From contig JACAAK010000007.1 of assembly GCA_025093985.1 (NCBI GenBank), positions 1,054,001 through 1,118,000 of the forward strand: a stretch of 64,000 bases of DNA. The letters run 5' to 3'. The notes beneath the pieces are model-generated. The model did not search any database and had not been told where the DNA came from. It saw only the letters and a program-made list of their open reading frames with translations. Both the position numbers and the translations under genes were made by a program. This document shows, piece after piece, positions 47,674 to 59,504 of this stretch (its first letter is position 1; every line of letters begins with the position of its first letter). The stretch comes from Calvatia gigantea (Eukaryota > Basidiomycota > Agaricomycetes > Agaricales > Lycoperdaceae).

Positions 47674-50314
47674 TAAAAAGAAAGTCATTTCAGAGGCTGA
47701 CCTGGTGTAGCGTAGTGTATACTACCAATTCATAAGTTGGACACGACACTAGCCAGTGGCGTTCTAGCCTCGAGGTCCCTTCGCTGCAATTTCGGCTGGT
47801 ATCCAATTCAACCCGGCCTTCCTTCTCAAGTTCCATCTGCCACATTCTGACCTGATCATCAACAAAGGAATGGGTCAAAACCTGTCGATTTTTGCACCCA
47901 TGACCTTGCATGGACAGACGACGGCCCGTAATTTGGCGGCAGAAAGGATGTAAATCTACGTTTCCCAGGACTTCCACGCTCTTTTGCTTTTTGTTCTCGT
48001 ATGTGGAACCGGCTACGGTGGGGAAGATCCTAGCAACGTGTGCCGGTTATCGACATGGAAGCTTTCCCTCCGGGAAAAAAATGCGAAAATGATTATCCTG
48101 AAACTGTTGAGTTTGTTGCGACAAATTAAGGTTGGTGGAGGAGAAAATGGCTTGATATGATACTAGGGTTGCGCCGAAAATTACTGAACACTCAAAGTGT
48201 ATTCTTCAGTGCGGCAAAATCTACACCTTACAAACCTGACATGACCTCGATACGCCATATCAGAGCGGGACCAACGGGCGAGGTCAAGTAGGGCACCAAG
48301 AACCTGTTGAGTCTCGCCAGGTCCATTGGTGCTACTGCAGAATCTGCGGTCTCGGGTGTATCTCGTATTCTCCCGCCGAAAGTTAAGTACTGTGATAGCT
48401 GAAAATTGGTGGAGTTTTATAAGACCGCCGAAACCGTTTTTTGGGTCGTTGCTTCCTTTGACTCTGAATGTATGATGCGGGCAGTATCCGTTCCCACTGC
48501 AGTTGCCAAAGTTTCCTCGAGTCAAGTTCCCTTGTCACAGTCGTCACAATAGCGAACTTGCCTCCTTGCCGTTACACTATCGCGTTGCCTTTTCCTCTGC
48601 GCCCGATGTCGTTTCCATGACCCCACGAAATAGACCTCATTGTTTAGCGAGCTGCCTCGGGGCCCTGTAGTGCCGTAAATCTCCTAGTTAACGTAATCCG
48701 GGTCAAGCTCTCTAACATTAGGCACATCACAGCTCATCGTCCCACCAATTCTCCAGTAAGCTCACTCTGCTATGTTGTCGGGCAAGGTCAGGCCCCGACC
48801 GAAATGCCTCGGCTTTGGTCAAGGGTGATGAGAATTATGAATCACCAAGCTTAGGCGAAGTGCCGCTCCGGTTGTATGGTTGGGGTAATAATTCCTCGGC
48901 TGTGACCCCCGCACTTGGGCAGATGAAGTCGGGACTTCTTGACACAGGAGTCAGTATGTACCATGTGCATGTCTGATACATTTGTCATTGATTAGTTTTT
49001 TACCTCCATTTCCCTCATACGTTCCCGCATCTTCATCTTCTATTTCCCCCTAGGTCGTTACGAGCGCCGCAGCCCAACATTGTCTCTGTTAACTAAATCC
49101 TCGTCATCGGCACTACGTGGGATCCTCGCTGTGATCCTGGGACTACTCTAGCAGAACCAATGGACAGCTCGCAATGACAGGACTTACCCATGCGCACGCG
49201 AAAAGCACATCGGCACAGCGCCTCACGATGAAATGGACTTGCGAGTGGCTTGAACCCTCCTGGCGAGTCGGCTCTCTTTTATTTCATCTCTTGTGTCGCA
49301 CTCCACCCTCCCCACGGAAACCTGGATACGAGGAATCAACGCAAACATAAGGTACAGAGCCACTTTGCTCCACCAGGGAATTCTATTTTTATACGTCCTA
49401 ATTTTAAAGATCCGCGAACCCAACAGGGCTAAATTTGTTTGATTTAGACTTCCTCCTCAACAGCTAACATTTTCCCCACGGCATATGCTGCGCTCCAATC
49501 TTGCCTTGGAAGGTCCTTTGCAAATCCCCTTTGGTCCTGACTTACCCACCGTCGCGAGCACGCATCAAGTTGCCAGCTGGCTTCCCTTGATTATGCTGCA
49601 GCTACAGCTTCCCTTAAACAAATTTAGGTACTTGCCCACACCAGATGGAGCTCTTCGGTAATGAATAGCATCTTTATATATCTTCGCGCAGTGCTTGTTC
49701 TGGACTACGCCGTATGGTGAGACATTTTCCCGCTATCTTTACCCTTCCGCCGGAACAGATACCGGACTCAATACACCCGCGTTTATCCCTCACCCTACTT
49801 TCTATCGTGGTTTTAGTTGTAGCTGCCGTGGCTTCTCTCACCGCCGTGGTTTTGATTGACCAGTGTATGGTATTGGTCTGTGGAGCGCTGGCAAGGATCT
49901 CGGCAATGTGCCTTTTTTTTCACGACTGGAGCCGACCCATGAACACGCCAAATCAGTGTTTTCCTTGTTTCGACCATTTGCAGGTCAGCGGTGCATCAAG
50001 ATTATGTACCTGCCTATTGAGCCAGGGGAGAGGGAGCCAATACTGACCGAGCGATATCTCTCGCGCCTGTCATCGAAAGCGCGTCTTGACTTCCCCTGAG
50101 GAAGGACTTTTCCATCTAATACTCCTACCATGCTCCCGACGTCATGGACGCACCCAGAAACAGCTCTTGTGATTTATTTTTTCACAATCCCACGAAGGCG
50201 CAAATTCACCATGGGTAAACTGACCAACAACGTGGATTGACTGGGGTTGGACACATAGAGAGATCACTCCAACGGTAAAGCAATGAGAATGGAAGGTAGG
50301 GGGGTAGAGAAGTG
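47674..50314. other. long intergenic region without a firm gene
   Basis: 2.6 kb. Open frames at 48181-48525 (minus) and 49714-50046 (plus) lack good starts, introns or motifs. Probably regulatory or decayed DNA upstream of the laccase-like gene. Confidence 0.5.
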
Positions 50315-50322
50315 TATAAAAG
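50315..50322 (+). promoter_or_regulatory. TATA box of the laccase-like gene
   Basis: TATAAAAG 75-82 bp upstream of the ATG at 50397. Confidence 0.65.
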
Positions 50323-50396
50323 GTGGCCAGGATAACGTTGGTTTCTTCGTCAGTCGGCCCGCTGATTGAGCCTCACCTCACATTCGCAGTAGCAGA

Positions 50397-52626
50397 ATGA
50401 GAAACTATATTGCTCTCCTTACTTTCGTCCAGGTAGCCATTGGCGCTGCCGTTCGGGATACATCTGCTATTAGATCTTTCACTCTAAACGTTGCTAATAA
50501 GCAACTCTCTCCTGATGGTTTCTCCAGGAGTATGTCTTGTCTTCTTCAACCAGTTTAGGAAGTACTAACTATCGCCTTCAGGCACTGTCGTTGCGAACGG
50601 CGCATACCCCAACCCCCCCATCTTGGTTAATAAGGGCGATACCCTCCGGGTCACTGTCAACAACCAGTTGGTCAGCCTTAAAGGACGTTTATTTGTTAAT
50701 AGAGATTGATTGTGCTGCGCTTCATAGACTGACGCGACCATGCGTCGTTCGACTGCCCTCAACCTTGACGGTATCTTTTTCAACAGCCAAAATATCTTCG
50801 AGGAGGCCGAGCCATTTGTTAACGCTTGCCCCTTCGGCCCCAACTCCTCCTTCGTTTACGAAGTTCCCCTCGGTTCCCAGACTGGTACCTTCTGGTATCA
50901 CTCCGAGTTAAGTGTGCAATACGTCGATGTAAGTTATTATCCTAGCTAGTTTGATTCTCAAAATTCACGAAATGGACAGGGATTCCGTGGGCCACTCATC
51001 ATCTACGACCCACGGGACCCCCAAAGGAGCTTGTATGATGTTGACGACGTCAACACCGTATGTTTTAGTCTTTCCCGCCCATACCTTTCACATAATAATC
51101 GCAAAATTACAACTACAGATCATCCAAGTTGGTGACTGGTGGCACAATGTTACCCTCCCTCTCCTTGACGGCTATGTCGCGACCGGGATTGTTCCCGTTT
51201 CCGACTCTGGCACTGTCAACGGCCGCGGTCGTTTCAACGGCGGACCCGCTGTTTCCTTGGTCTGTCATTAACGTCGTCCGGGGCAAGCGCTACCGCTTCC
51301 GTATTATCAACGAGTCCGCTCGCAATGTCTTCACCGTTTCCATCGACAAGCATGATCTGAGTGAGTATCCATGTCTTGTGCTCATTGCGTGATGCTCATG
51401 ATCATGGACAGCCATCATTGAGGCTGATGGACAAGCCACTCAACCTCACACCGTCCAGAAGATTGAGATGCTCGCCGGCCAACGATACTCCGTTGTTGTG
51501 CGTGCGCTATATTTGGAAAATGACTGAAATAGTATCTGAGTTATAAATAGGTCAAAGCCGATCAAGCCGTCGACAACTACTGGTTCAACGCTCCCTTCGT
51601 TGGTGGTGATCCAGCTCGCAACCCCAACCGTAAGCGTACCCTCTCAAAAGGACGGGAAACAGTTTGTTGAATAACTCCCCGACAGAGAACGCCACTCTCT
51701 CTCGCGCTATCATCCGTTACCAGGGTGCTCCCAATGCTGACCCGACCGCTCCGATAACCCTTGGCCCCGATACTGGTGCCCTCGTTGAGGCTGATCTCCG
51801 TCCACTCGTCCCCACTAGGGTCGCGACACCTGATGTCACACTTACCTTCGACCTCGTCGTCGTGCGTACCTTCTTGTTCGTTCACCTTCCTTTACCGACT
51901 GAGTTTGATATCCTAGACCACCGGAAAGGCTCAATGGAATATCAACGGTGTCTCCTACCTCCCACCCCAGACCCCCACCCTCAATGAGGTCCTTGCGGGT
52001 GCTACTCAGCCAACTGATTTCAATGTTACCGAAAACACTTTCGTCCTCGGTGCCAACCAGTCAGTTAGGATTGTCTTCCCGCCTACTGATGACGATGACG
52101 CCCACCCATTCCATTTGCACGGCGTAAGTCGTGATCACAATGATTCGGGGGCTGGATTCCTAATCTGCTTCTAAAGATGCCAATGCAAGTCATCAAGTCC
52201 ATGAGTGGGAACACCACCAACGAGGTCAACCCGATCAGCCGTGACGTGCGTATTTTCTTTATGCTTACACCTCTTATATCCTCAACCTGACACTTTATAG
52301 ACCGTGGGTGTCGGAGGCACTGGTACCACTATCCAATTCAGGACTGCCTCAAGTGGTAAGTTCTAGCCGTCCATATTGTGGAGGATTTTCCACTTATAAG
52401 ATTGAAAACTAGGCCCATTCTTCTTCCACTGTCACATCTTCTGGCACAAATTCGCTGGCCTCGCTTCAGTCCAATTGGTTGACCCTGCTGCCACCAGGGC
52501 CAATGTTCGCCCCAACGCTGCCTGGGAGGGTCTCTGCCCTGCGTAAGCCACTACTTTTTTTGTCCTTTCGCGGGCTGCTGACACATAATGAATAGCTACG
52601 ATGCTCTGCCTGCTGACCTCCAGTGA
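50397..52626 (+). CDS. laccase-like multicopper oxidase with altered copper sites and one frameshift
   Basis: Thirteen exons total 1576 nt, one more than 525 codons. A single extra T in GTTTCC near 51252-51254 shifts the frame before PWSVINVVRGKRYRF. The encoded length, 524 aa, and the signal peptide (MRNYIALLTFVQVAIGA) are typical of fungal laccases, which oxidise phenols and reduce O2 to water. Signature L3 (HPFHLHG) and the Cys/His ligands of L4 (HCHIFWH) are intact, so a type 1 copper site is conceivable. L1, normally HWHG, reads NLDG (residues 86-89), and L2, normally HSH, reads HSE (132-134) with Val for the usual Cys (QYVDG). Three of eight trinuclear-cluster histidines are thus missing by in-frame substitutions, so O2 reduction is not expected. 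Neofunctionalised protein or pseudogene. Confidence 0.85.
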
Positions 52627-53288
52627 TCGACTTAGTGTCGAATGAGGCTCTGAGGTACCAATAACAGACGTGTGAATTTTATTGTTTGTTTTGAATGTGT
52701 TATATCTGGGATTTCAGTTGAATGTTATTCCTTTGTTGGTTTTAAATCAGTGTGACTTTACAATTTCTACATGAATGCAATGGGTGAGGTCTAATCACAA
52801 ATTTGCGGAACACAAACCTACCAAACCTCTTTGCCCTCTCCAAGGAAAACGGCCCCGACAAGGGATACGGTTCAGCCCAGGCGTCATATCCTCTCTTTTT
52901 AATGATCAGTAAATACCAGCCTTTGCTTTTGCTTAGCATATGGACGGACGTTGGATCATATTCGATTCTGGATAAAACACAGCATCAAACTTACCTGAGA
53001 CCTTATGGCTCAAGAGTTGCGTTAAGAATTTTTGGGTGGGGGGCCGGAGACACGAGGCAGATAGGAGCAAGTATTTAATTACAGTTATTAAAGTTCACTC
53101 ACTCGCCTGGAGGAAAAGTGATGTTGAGGTTGAAATGATCTACAATCGTACTCAAACCCATTCGGACGGGGAACTACCGGAGTAATCAACCGTGAATACC
53201 TAATGTTTAAAAGAATGTTTTTTTCTTGTGTTTTGTAATGAACGCATTATGTCACATTCCTCCGGTCAGGATCCAGCAGTCACTATGA
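52627..53288. other. intergenic, convergent 3' regions
   Basis: No gene was recognised between the laccase-like gene and the BNR-type gene. Confidence 0.5.
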
Positions 53289-54840
53289 TTACTTGTTCAA
53301 GTTGAAGTCAATCAAGTGGACAGCGGATGGGGTGGTCCCGCTGCTCTTGACTTGGTATAAAATAGAAAGGACGCCTTGGGAAACCCTCGCTCTATCAACC
53401 GTAACTTCACCGAATGCGTTCAAGCTGGTAGCAACCCCATCATACGCCATGGTCCAATCCGTCCAGCCGGAAGCCTTGCTAGCTGTGACGATACGAACGA
53501 AAGGCAAGACGACGTATACGTTATCCGCACTATCCATAACAATTTGCGACCGTCCAACGGCATTGAGTGCGAAGGGAATTTCCACCTTCGTCCATGTTCC
53601 ACTGGACGAGCGATATAAATGGAACGGGCGACCGTTATTTGTGCGGTCGGTTACATAGTTGGTGACACATTGACCAAAACGGCCTGGGATTTCGTAAGGA
53701 TTATTCTACCAAGCCAGCGAGGAATAAAAAGCGGTATAACTTACCCGGGACGTAAGAGATGATAGCATGTAGTTGCCCAGCCGAGTCCACATCCTGAGAC
53801 TCTTGGTTCATGAGTCCATGATCAGCGTTCAGCGAGTCCACAATGAGCCCTCCAGTGTTGACGTTGAAAGGACTGGATCCTGAACTTCCGACATTCGATC
53901 CAGCGCTGTTCTTCCAGGTCCTCCCTGTGGATGAAATGAGCGAGGAGCCGATATATGCATTGGGAGAATGGATACCTCGGTCGTCAGAGAAGACGTATAC
54001 GGTATCGTGGTTGGTAAGACCACCACCATTACACATCACTGCTGAATTCTGCTCCCGCCAGGTGCCTGTAACATGCAACCTTCCCGAACGGTACGTGAAA
54101 CCATGGATATAGAGGTTACGAGCAGTGCTTTGGGCACCGTTGGTAGATGTGTACGTTCCCGAAGCAGCGGCCCATGAACCAGCATTAGACCAGGTTCCGC
54201 CATTGTACTCTGCTAGTTGGGTGGCACCGTTCCCTGAAATACCGGACCGGTAGACGAATTGCAGGCGATTGTCCGGGGTAACAACGAACTGCGGATAGGT
54301 AATAACTCTGACGAAGATTTTAGCTAAAGAAATGGAGTGATTACTGACAAGATTAACCTACGTTCCGATATTCAGATTGCCCAAGGTGGTGGTAATTGTT
54401 CCGAATCTACTGGCTACCCAGCTGGCACCACTAGAAGCCAGGTTTGCTTCCGAGACCGTGTAGAACATTTGGGTGCTGTGACAATCCAATGCTACGTGAA
54501 TTTTCCCATCGGAGGGCGAGACTCCGAGGGCTATGACATTATGTGAATCATTTGTGGATAAGTTGTGGGGGAGTTGTAGCGTGGACCAGCTTCCCGATGG
54601 TAATTGTCGGCGAGCGAGGATAGCGGCTCGAGAGGAGGTATACCAAGCCGCGAATTGGAAATTGCCATGTGTCAAGACACCGGATAATTGGAATGAGTTC
54701 ACATTTACTACGCCATCGAAAGAGACGAAGAAGACGCCGTTCGAGTCCAGGAGGCTATTTGAAATCAGGGAAACGGTGGGTGCAGCATTGCAGAACGTGA
54801 ACAGAATGCTCGCAAGGGGAGCAAAGAGTAGCCACAACAT
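53289..54840 (-). CDS. secreted BNR-repeat beta-propeller protein
   Basis: Three exons, first intron 54308-54361. The start at 54840 (MLWLLFAPLASILFTF) gives a clear signal peptide; the frame is open further upstream but without ATG. The mature part has repeated Ser/Thr/Trp-rich blades such as GSWSTLQLP, NGGTWSNAGSW and SSGTWTKVEIP, with NDSHNVIALGVSP and HGLMNQESQD, resembling the BNR_4 family. Some members are polysaccharide lyases or glycosidases acting on rhamnose-glucuronate chains; activity here is not established. The second splice junction (about 53706-53750) fits only with an unusual GTCCCG donor; the better-looking GTAAG donor would break the frame. Confidence 0.7.
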
Positions 54841-55555
54841 GAAAAGACGATGCCATGCTTTCGTTGTCAAAAAAGTTTATATCTTCTGGAAGCTGTGGGT
54901 CCCGTGCCATTTGGGACCACAGACGGTAGCAAAATCTCCGGGGGGAAGTCTGGACGGCCCGGATATTTGGGACTTCTCTGCTACAGTGTTCACTTCTCTT
55001 TTGGTCATGAGCCCAAGGTGGATCACCAAGAAAGTGCATCAAACACACACCTCACAATCTCAATTGATTTGGGGACCATCGGTTAAATGGCAAGGATGAA
55101 CTAGGCTTAGATAAATGTAACGACAACGATGTCTTCCATGATAGCCTTCTGAAAATTCAAGTGTTCGTTTGTTAATTCGGTGCGTACGCGCGTTGAATTA
55201 TGATAATTCTTGAGGTCGTGGAAGAAAGGAAACATCCAAGAACAGGACGAATAATTAATAAATGGCTGAAGTGCTGACCCCGAGTTCACTCCGAAACTTG
55301 CCGAGCTTACGAGAACCCTCGTGACTGGATTTACCTCGCTCGCAAATTCGGAATAAACGAGTTAGATGGACTGGGCAAATCCCTACGTATCCACATTTTA
55401 TCATTACAGTGTCCGAAGGTGCTACTTATGAGGCGGGGGCTGACATCGTGTTTTGGAATGCGGCAGGCAGGATTAAAACGTTGATCGATTGATCATTAAC
55501 ATTAATCATTGGGAATACTTATCGACCCGAGACGGCCAATCAAACGACAACGCGG
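54841..55555. other. divergent intergenic region, BNR gene / AMP deaminase
   Basis: 715 bp between two divergent starts; no coding region recognised. Confidence 0.5.
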
Positions 55556-58500
55556 ATGGCCTATCACATGCATCACACTCAATCGAGTGTAAGGTCCGGC
55601 AGCCCTGAGAATGAAGTCGAGACGTCTGAATGTACAAATCTCCTCCTTACCACACCAGACATGTCGCTCGAAAGTACCAACAGCATCCATGAATCTTCAC
55701 CAAGTACCTCGCCTCATACGCTTAGAATACCGGAATCAAGGGACGGATTCTTCGGTTACCTAGAAGAGAAAAGTCAACAGCACGTAAGTTCATTTCGTTT
55801 CTAACGTAGGCATTATCGGTAATTGTCAGGCGCGTCAATCAGATTGACGAAAGATACTGGGCCCAGCGCCGCGGCTCAGATGCTCTATCCGATGTCGCAG
55901 CAAGTCTGAGGGCCTCGAAGCATGGGTCTGTGGCCGGTGACCCCTTTCTTGACGATCACCACGACTTCTTTGCACAAGAAGCGCCCAAAGCGATTCCAAC
56001 CGGTGAGTATTCACATAGTATAAAAGAGCGCTCCCTCTAAATTTATGATTAGCGATTGAACCCACCATTACGACCGAACATATCCCTTTACTCCAAGCAT
56101 TTCAGAGGTGCCTTGATCTTCGCGACAAGTATATGCTGAAGTCGAGGCAACGATTGGGGGACGATCCCAGGGACCACGACGGGGAATTCGAAGGCGCGGA
56201 TGACGATCATGCCGACGTGGCGAGCCTCAGATCGGACGTGGATCCTGTATCCAACCGCCCGCCGACCGAGCAATTTAAACCTTGGAAGATTTACCCCAAA
56301 CCTCCTCCCCCTACATGGCATTGGAGGAGTAAGGAGGTACTGAGCCATGACAGAGATGCGGTCGACGCCGAAGCATTTCGTTTTGAGGAATGCGAAATTC
56401 CCCTTGCTCACCCCTGGACTTTCAAAATTGATGAGAAAGGGGTCTTCCAAGTCTATGAAGTCGACGATAAGGAGAAAGGTTTTGCCCAGTTCTATCGCGC
56501 TCTCAGAGTAGCTGACTCGCATAACAGAAAAAACCGAACCAGCCTTCGACATTCCCGACATCCGGGAGTATTTCATGGACTTAGATTATGTCCTCGGTGT
56601 CATAGCCGACGGTCCAACGAAAAGTTTCGCCTTCCGACGATTGAAATACCTCCAGAGCAAGTTCACAATGTACAGTTTGCTCAACGAGTATCAGGAGCTG
56701 GCCGATATGAAGGTTCGTGTGCCCTTTTTTTTCATCTCTTGGCGCCTGTTTTGATCTATATGCCAGCGTGTTCCGCACAGGTATACACAACCCCCTTTCC
56801 AAGCCCTTGGTTAATCTCTTCCACTCAGAGACTTTTACAATACCCGCAAAGTTGATACACACGTTCACCACTCCAGCAGTATGAATCAAAAGCATCTGTT
56901 GCGGTTTATTAAGTCAAAAATGAAACGTAGTCCCAACGTAAGTTCAGTGACCTCCCAGTTCCTGTCGCTAACGTCGCTAACGTTGCTTCACAGGATGTCG
57001 TAATCTTTCGCGACGGCCAAGATCTCACGCTTCAACAAGTTTTTGAGTCCCTCAAGCTAACCGCGTACGATTTATCGATAGACACCCTAGACATGCACGC
57101 GCACCAGGATTCTTTCCACCGTTTCGACAAGTTCAACCTCAAATACAATCCAATAGGAGAATCCCGCCTACGGGAGATATTCCTGAAGACCGATAATTAC
57201 ATCAAGGGCAGGTACCTTGCTGAATTAACGAAAGGTGCGTGCCATGCTGCGGCATAAATTCAAGTCAACCGAGCATTCCCTAGAATTAATGAGCGATCTG
57301 GAGCAAAGTAAATATCAGGTACGCTTGAGGTCCGCCTATGGTGTTATTCTCCGACCTATGGTTGTAAACAGAACGTTGAGTGGAGGATTAGCATCTATGG
57401 TCGGTCTCCAGACGAATGGGACAAGTTAGCCAAATGGATCGTCAACAACAGACTCTACTCCCATAACGTCCGATGGCTTATCCAAGTCCCTCGTTTATAC
57501 GAAGTTTACAAAGCCAACGGTTCAGTTCAAACTTTTGAGGACATCGTCGCGAGTGAGTGGAACTCCTGGTTTGTCTTCCAGGATGATTGATGTACTAATA
57601 CTCTACAGATGTATTTCAGCCGTTGTTTGAGGTCACGAAAGATCCGCGCACGCATCCGGAGCTCCATGTCTTCCTCCAACGCGTTGTGGGTTTTGATACT
57701 GTGGATGATGAGTCAAAGGCCGAACGCCGAATTTTTCGTAAATTTCCTCTCCCGCGCTTGTGGAACTTTGCCCAATCTCCTCCGTATTCTTACTGGTATG
57801 TATCCCATCCATTTCAGTCTTCTTTGTTGCCTGACGGCCTACAGGGTGTACTACATGTTCGCTAACATGGCCAGTCTGAACAACTGGCGGCGTCTCCGAG
57901 GGTTCAGTACGCAATTTTTAACCCTCGTGTGTCGCCTTGCTAACCTGCGTCTAGATACCTTCGTGTTCCGACCTCATTGCGGGGAAGCCGGAGACACAGA
58001 CCATCTGACTTCAGCCTTCTTGACTTCCCATTCTATCTCTCACGGAATTCTTTTGAGAAAGGTTCCAGCGCTTCAATATCTATTCTACCTGAAACAGATT
58101 GGAATTGCGATGAGCCCACTCTCGAACAACGCACTCTTCCTGACCTACGAGAGGAATCCCCTTCCCGACTTCTTCCAAACTGGTTTGAACGTTAGTTTAA
58201 GCACCGACGACCCTTTACAGTTCCATTTCACAAAGGAACCCCTTCTGGAGGAGTACAGCGTTGCAGCCCACGTTCGTTGTACCCTGCTCGTGTGCAACCA
58301 GCCTACTGATCCCCCGTCTAGATTTATAAGCTGCCGCAAAGCTCTCTGGCGGAACTTGCTAGAAACTCTGTCAGGCAAAGTGGTTTCGAGATGGAGATTA
58401 AGCGCCATTGGCTTGGACAACATTGGTATCTGCCTGGCGCTGAGGGCAATGATATCAACAAGGTACGTATAGTTTCAATTGTAGACCCAATGCTTGATAT

Positions 58501-58703
58501 TCAACTGCGAACAGACGAACGTCCCGAACATCAGGCTGGCCTACAGACATCAGACACTGCTTGCCGAACTGGAGATGATCAAGGGCAAGACGCTCACTTC
58601 GCCCAGCTTAGCTTATGGAGGAGCAAGCAGCAGTGGCACCGGCCACCTCCCTTTGCCTACTGCTGATGCGGTTGCCGCGAAAGCTATGCAGAAACCAGCT
58701 TAG
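55556..58703 (+). CDS. AMP deaminase
   Basis: Converts AMP to IMP and ammonia in the purine nucleotide cycle, in the cytosol. About a dozen exons with short introns. The N-terminal regulatory region ([11 protein letters not shown]) is acidic and divergent. The catalytic part is well conserved: [17 protein letters not shown] (zinc ligands in HVH), [86 protein letters not shown] and [17 protein letters not shown] (catalytic His and Asp). It ends [11 protein letters not shown], then a variable Ser/Ala-rich tail. No break was found in the catalytic half. The first ATG in the frame is used as the start. Confidence 0.92.
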
Positions 58704-59504
58704 AGTCCGGCGGAGCCTCCTTGTATATCCTAGAACCTCATGTATTCCGAGCGATGCATATGAACTGAATATCTAAAAGTGATTAGAATGGGCTCTACGT
58801 TGTTTCGGAGCACACGTTGGAACTTCCTTTACCACTAAACGACCCAACGGACCGGCGTCAGTCCCAGGCACCGGCTATTGAAAATGTTGACCGGGGTTAT
58901 TCCATTGACCTTGAAAGCTTGATCCTTGATTCTCACTGCAAATAGGGTACGACACTGTACAGTTTTTACACTGTCCTATCATCAAGATTCTTGGCTCTTT
59001 ACTCAATGGCGGATGCGACCATCGTCCCACCTCGACTCTGTCAAATATTTCGTGTCTACCCACCACCAAACTCGAACTGATCAAGCCACACCGCTCTCCT
59101 ACTCCACCTCACTTACTCGTATTCCTCCATTCCTGATCTCTCATGACTCTCGGTCCGTTTTCTCGTCCATGTTGTACATCTGTGTTATTAAGAATTTGGC
59201 CTAAGGCCTAGTACTAGTATTTCTCCACCTGTTTTATTTTACTTCTGAGCCATTTGTTTGCTGGTCTTCGGTACCAAAGCGTTGTACTGTACACGAACCC
59301 ATTACGCAGACCATAGCCTTGTCGTATAAAAGCTGCGCCGTCCATCGTGTACAGCCCTAGTAGTTTGCTCCCTCTTTCCGGGACCTTTCGGACACATTCT
59401 CTCGCAACCACACAACTCAACTTGAGCCGGTGTCATCACCGCGACACCAACTCTTCAAGCCCAACCAACGAAAGACATTGGCTATGGCGGGGCTGGGCAG
59501 AAGT
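58704..59504. other. intergenic, convergent 3' regions
   Basis: 800 bp with no recognisable gene. Small palindrome GGCCTAAGGCC near 59200. Confidence 0.5.

Noticed and set aside
48181..48525. 114-codon open frame on the minus strand
   Set aside because: No ATG near its 5' end, no recognisable motif and no supporting intron structure.
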